DNA of 16,198 bases, taken from assembly GCA_031370825.1 (NCBI GenBank), contig JANMRB010000156.1, positions 1 to 16,198 of the forward strand, read 5' to 3'. Positions within the stretch are counted from its first letter, which is position 1. Each line of letters begins with the position of its first letter. The DNA comes from JAENVT01 sp031370825 (GTDB lineage Bacteria; Actinomycetota; Acidimicrobiia; Acidimicrobiales; Ilumatobacteraceae). Below the pieces are notes generated by a model, which saw only the letters and a list, made by a program, of their open reading frames with translations, was not told where the DNA came from and did not search any database. Position numbers and translations under genes: made by a program. Of the stretch, positions 14,156-16,198 are shown piece after piece.

Positions 14156-15897
14156 AGTTCGCCGGGCGCATTTGGGTAGCGGACAATGAACCTAACGAAC
14201 GCTTCACTCTGTACACGCGCGGCAATGTCGGCGAGGTCTTCCCCCACGTGATGACGGCGCTGACTGGCACGCTGATCGGAGATGCGATTCAGAAGGGGCA
14301 GGTCGACGTCTTTGTCGAGATGGGGGTGTTGCGTCGTGACGAGGTCGTGGGCCCTTCGGTCGGCACAGGTGTGTTCGGTGGTTATCTCTACATGAGTGGC
14401 TCCGCGATGCGGCTGTTCGGTGTCCGCATGCCGGGCATGTCTCCCAGCGATGCGGACGAGCAGGTGATGGGCAGCGCGACCGACATGCCGCCCTACCGGC
14501 GCGCCAAGGGTGATCGAAGCGTGCGGGCATCGCTTCGCCTCACCTTCCATTTGCTGAAGATGATGCGCTCACCCGACCTGCAACCTTTGGCCCAAGCTCG
14601 GATCGACGCGCGGGCGTGGTTGACGACGTTGCCCGACATGAACACTGCCTCCGACGTACAACTGCTCGAGTGGCTGGAGACGTACCCGCCACGTATCGGC
14701 GCCAGCATGAAGCGCCTGTTGTTCTTCAGTGGACTGGCTGCCGCGCCGCGGGTTCTGCTCGATCGCGCCCTTGCTCGCCCGCGCATGCCGGCCGGTATCG
14801 CCAACCGCATCGTGGGCGGGACCGGCGATGTCGATTCGGCCCAGCTTGCGCAACGGGTGTGGGCACTCAGCCGCATCGTGACCGGTGACGAGACGGTGTC
14901 GGCTGCATTCGATGATGGACTCGACAACATCGCGGTCCGCACGCGGGACACTCCATTGAAGCCCGCCGTCGATGCTTTCCTGGCAGACCACGGCCACCGA
15001 GGCAACGACGAGTACGAACTGGCGACGCCCGCGTGGGCTATGGATCCGACACCGGTCTATGCGCTCATCGATCGACTTCGCCGTGCGCCCGCCGATCGCG
15101 ACCCCGTGGCCATCGCCCGCCGTCTCGCCGCCGACGCCGACGCGGCCCTCACCCAGGCCGTCGAACTGTTGCCGCGCCACTGGCGCTGGATGGCACAGCG
15201 TTGCGCCCACGTCTCTCGACAGGGATCGATAGGGCGCGAGCGGGCGAAAGATGTTCTCGTCCTCGAGAATCTAGGGGCCAGGCTGGTGTTGCACGAGCTC
15301 GTACGACGCGCGGCGCGACGCGGCGGGCCAACCGATGTTCGCACCGCGTTCTGTGTCACTGCGAGCGAACTGCCGGCGTTCGTCGCCGACCCCGCCGAGT
15401 TCGCCGACACGATCGCTGAACGCGCCGAGCGCCATCGCTACCTCGACGAGCGCATTCCTCCGGAGTGGTTCGAGGGCCACATCTCGGACCCAACGACCTG
15501 GCCGCGACGCGGCGAAGCCGAGCCGGCGGCCCCAGCGCCAGGCTCCATTCTCTCGGGCATCGCCGTCAGTGGCGGACGCGCATCCGGCCCTGCGCGCGTC
15601 ATCCACGACCCGAACGATCCACGTGGCCTCGAGCCGGGCGAAGTCCTGGTTTGTGCGATCACTGATCCGTCCTGGACACCACTCTTCCTCACCGCGGCCG
15701 CTGTTGTGTGCGACACCGGAGCCGTGCAGAGTCACGCCGCGATCGTCGCTCGCGAGCTTGGCATCCCCGCCGTGCTCAGCGTGCCAGCCATCACGGCTGT
15801 CGGCGACGGGACAATTCTCCACGTAGACGGTGACGCCGGCACGGTTCGTGTCGCGAGCGATGAGTTCTGGCAACATTCCGAGTCGAAGGAGGCATGA
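14152..15897 (+). CDS. PEP-utilising / rifampin-phosphotransferase-like protein lacking the ATP-grasp domain
   Basis: 581 residues from GTG 14152, with GGGGAGG at 14141-14147 four bases upstream. The C-terminal 90 residues are the swivelling phosphohistidine domain: TDPSWTPLFLTAAAVVCDTG then SHAAIVARELGIPAVLSVPA, with His528 the expected phosphate carrier. Residues 1-400 resemble the middle substrate domain of rifampin phosphotransferase-like enzymes (RGNVGEVFPHVMTALTGTL; MSGSAMRLFGVRMPGM; DHGHRGNDEYELA). The N-terminal ATP-grasp domain that charges the histidine in those enzymes is absent, and none is encoded nearby. It would need a separate ATP-grasp partner, or it works differently. The short glycosylase-like gene precedes it with overlap and the BNR-repeat gene follows directly. 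The antibiotic link is by family only; real substrate unknown. Confidence 0.78.
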   Translation: MKFAGRIWVADNEPNERFTLYTRGNVGEVFPHVMTALTGTLIGDAIQKGQVDVFVEMGVLRRDEVVGPSVGTGVFGGYLYMSGSAMRLFGVRMPGMSPSDADEQVMGSATDMPPYRRAKGDRSVRASLRLTFHLLKMMRSPDLQPLAQARIDARAWLTTLPDMNTASDVQLLEWLETYPPRIGASMKRLLFFSGLAAAPRVLLDRALARPRMPAGIANRIVGGTGDVDSAQLAQRVWALSRIVTGDETVSAAFDDGLDNIAVRTRDTPLKPAVDAFLADHGHRGNDEYELATPAWAMDPTPVYALIDRLRRAPADRDPVAIARRLAADADAALTQAVELLPRHWRWMAQRCAHVSRQGSIGRERAKDVLVLENLGARLVLHELVRRAARRGGPTDVRTAFCVTASELPAFVADPAEFADTIAERAERHRYLDERIPPEWFEGHISDPTTWPRRGEAEPAAPAPGSILSGIAVSGGRASGPARVIHDPNDPRGLEPGEVLVCAITDPSWTPLFLTAAAVVCDTGAVQSHAAIVARELGIPAVLSVPAITAVGDGTILHVDGDAGTVRVASDEFWQHSESKEA

Positions 15898-16198
15898 TGT
15901 CAACCATCGAAGAACGCCTGACGGCGGGCCAAGCACTCGACACGCTCGTCCTCATCGGGACCACGAAGGGCCTGTTCACGTTGCGCGCCGGGCCGGAGCG
16001 AAACACGTTCGCGCTCAGCGGCCCGACCTTTCCCGGCGAGGAGATCTACTCGACGTGCATCGACAATCGCGGGCCGCAGACTCGCGTGTTCGTGGGCTCG
16101 GTCAGCAACCACTGGGGGCCCGTGCTACGGCGCTCGGATGATCTCGGGGCCACGTGGCGAGAGGAGGACCACGCCGCGCTGGCGTTCCCCGACGACAT
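15897..16198 (+). CDS. BNR/sialidase- or Vps10-like beta-propeller protein, 3' end beyond window
   Basis: About 100 residues are visible from ATG 15897, which overlaps the TGA of the previous gene by one base; ATG 15894 is also in frame. AAGGAGG at 15886-15892 gives good spacing to 15897. The segment LVLIGTTKGLFTLRA, then VFVGSVSNHWGPVLRRSDDL and GATWREED, shows the repeating blade pattern, including an Asp-box-like S.D.G.TW, of exo-alpha-sialidase/WD40-type propellers. These fold as beta-propellers; many such bacterial proteins have no known substrate. No signal peptide is seen at the N-terminus, so it is probably cytosolic. Tight spacing suggests one operon with the PEP-utilising protein. 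Confidence 0.68.
   Translation, partial: MSTIEERLTAGQALDTLVLIGTTKGLFTLRAGPERNTFALSGPTFPGEEIYSTCIDNRGPQTRVFVGSVSNHWGPVLRRSDDLGATWREEDHAALAFPDD

Overview
The window is GC-rich. Genes often start at GTG, several neighbours overlap by a few bases (ATGA, GTGA, GTGGATGA), and one promoter looks leaderless. Together with the protein families present (cyclase-AAA regulators, short ECF sigma factors with a membrane partner, an AlbA_2 protein of actinobacterial type), this points to an actinobacterium, perhaps of the Acidimicrobiia. The lineage is inferred from style and families, not from a marker gene.

Layout. At 1-384 (minus) is the N-terminal part of an AlbA_2/Schlafen-type protein cut by the window edge; its natural start seems to lie at 432, behind an in-frame TAG. 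The stretch 433-819 has no confident gene, only a 9-bp inverted repeat and possible transposase-like debris. At 820-3435 (plus) is a large class III nucleotide cyclase fused to an AAA/NB-ARC-like ATPase and a helical C-terminus. Then come a 43-codon remnant of an anti-sigma-like protein (3497-3628), a complete ECF sigma factor (3758-4213) and its overlapping membrane partner (4200-5258). A toxin-antitoxin-like pair follows: an HTH protein (5365-5973) behind a promoter with an embedded palindrome, and a broken nucleotidyltransferase (5966-6295). On the minus strand lie a second sigma/membrane-partner pair (8235-6350) and, upstream of it, an orphan GHKL (Hsp90/MORC-like) ATPase (9912-8356).

The right part is more housekeeping-like: an NTF2-like protein (9997-10395), a small acidic unknown protein (10696-10454, minus), a large membrane protein with a central pseudokinase and an MprF-like flippase domain (10775-13240), and a YfcE-type phosphoesterase (13781-13281, minus). 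Last is a tightly coupled plus-strand row: a short, apparently internally deleted glycosylase-like protein (13838-14155), a PEP-utilising/rifampin-phosphotransferase-like protein without its ATP-grasp domain (14152-15897), and the start of a BNR/sialidase-like repeat protein (15897 to the edge).

How it fits together. The left two thirds reads as an accessory, regulation-rich region: two homologous sigma/partner pairs plus a fragment of a third partner, a large cyclase-ATPase regulator, an AlbA_2 gene, a decayed toxin-antitoxin-like locus and a GHKL ATPase. Several genes look degraded (in-frame TAG, truncated nucleotidyltransferase, orphan C-terminal fragment, internal deletion), which suggests repeated turnover. 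No RNA gene, CRISPR array or intact insertion sequence was seen.
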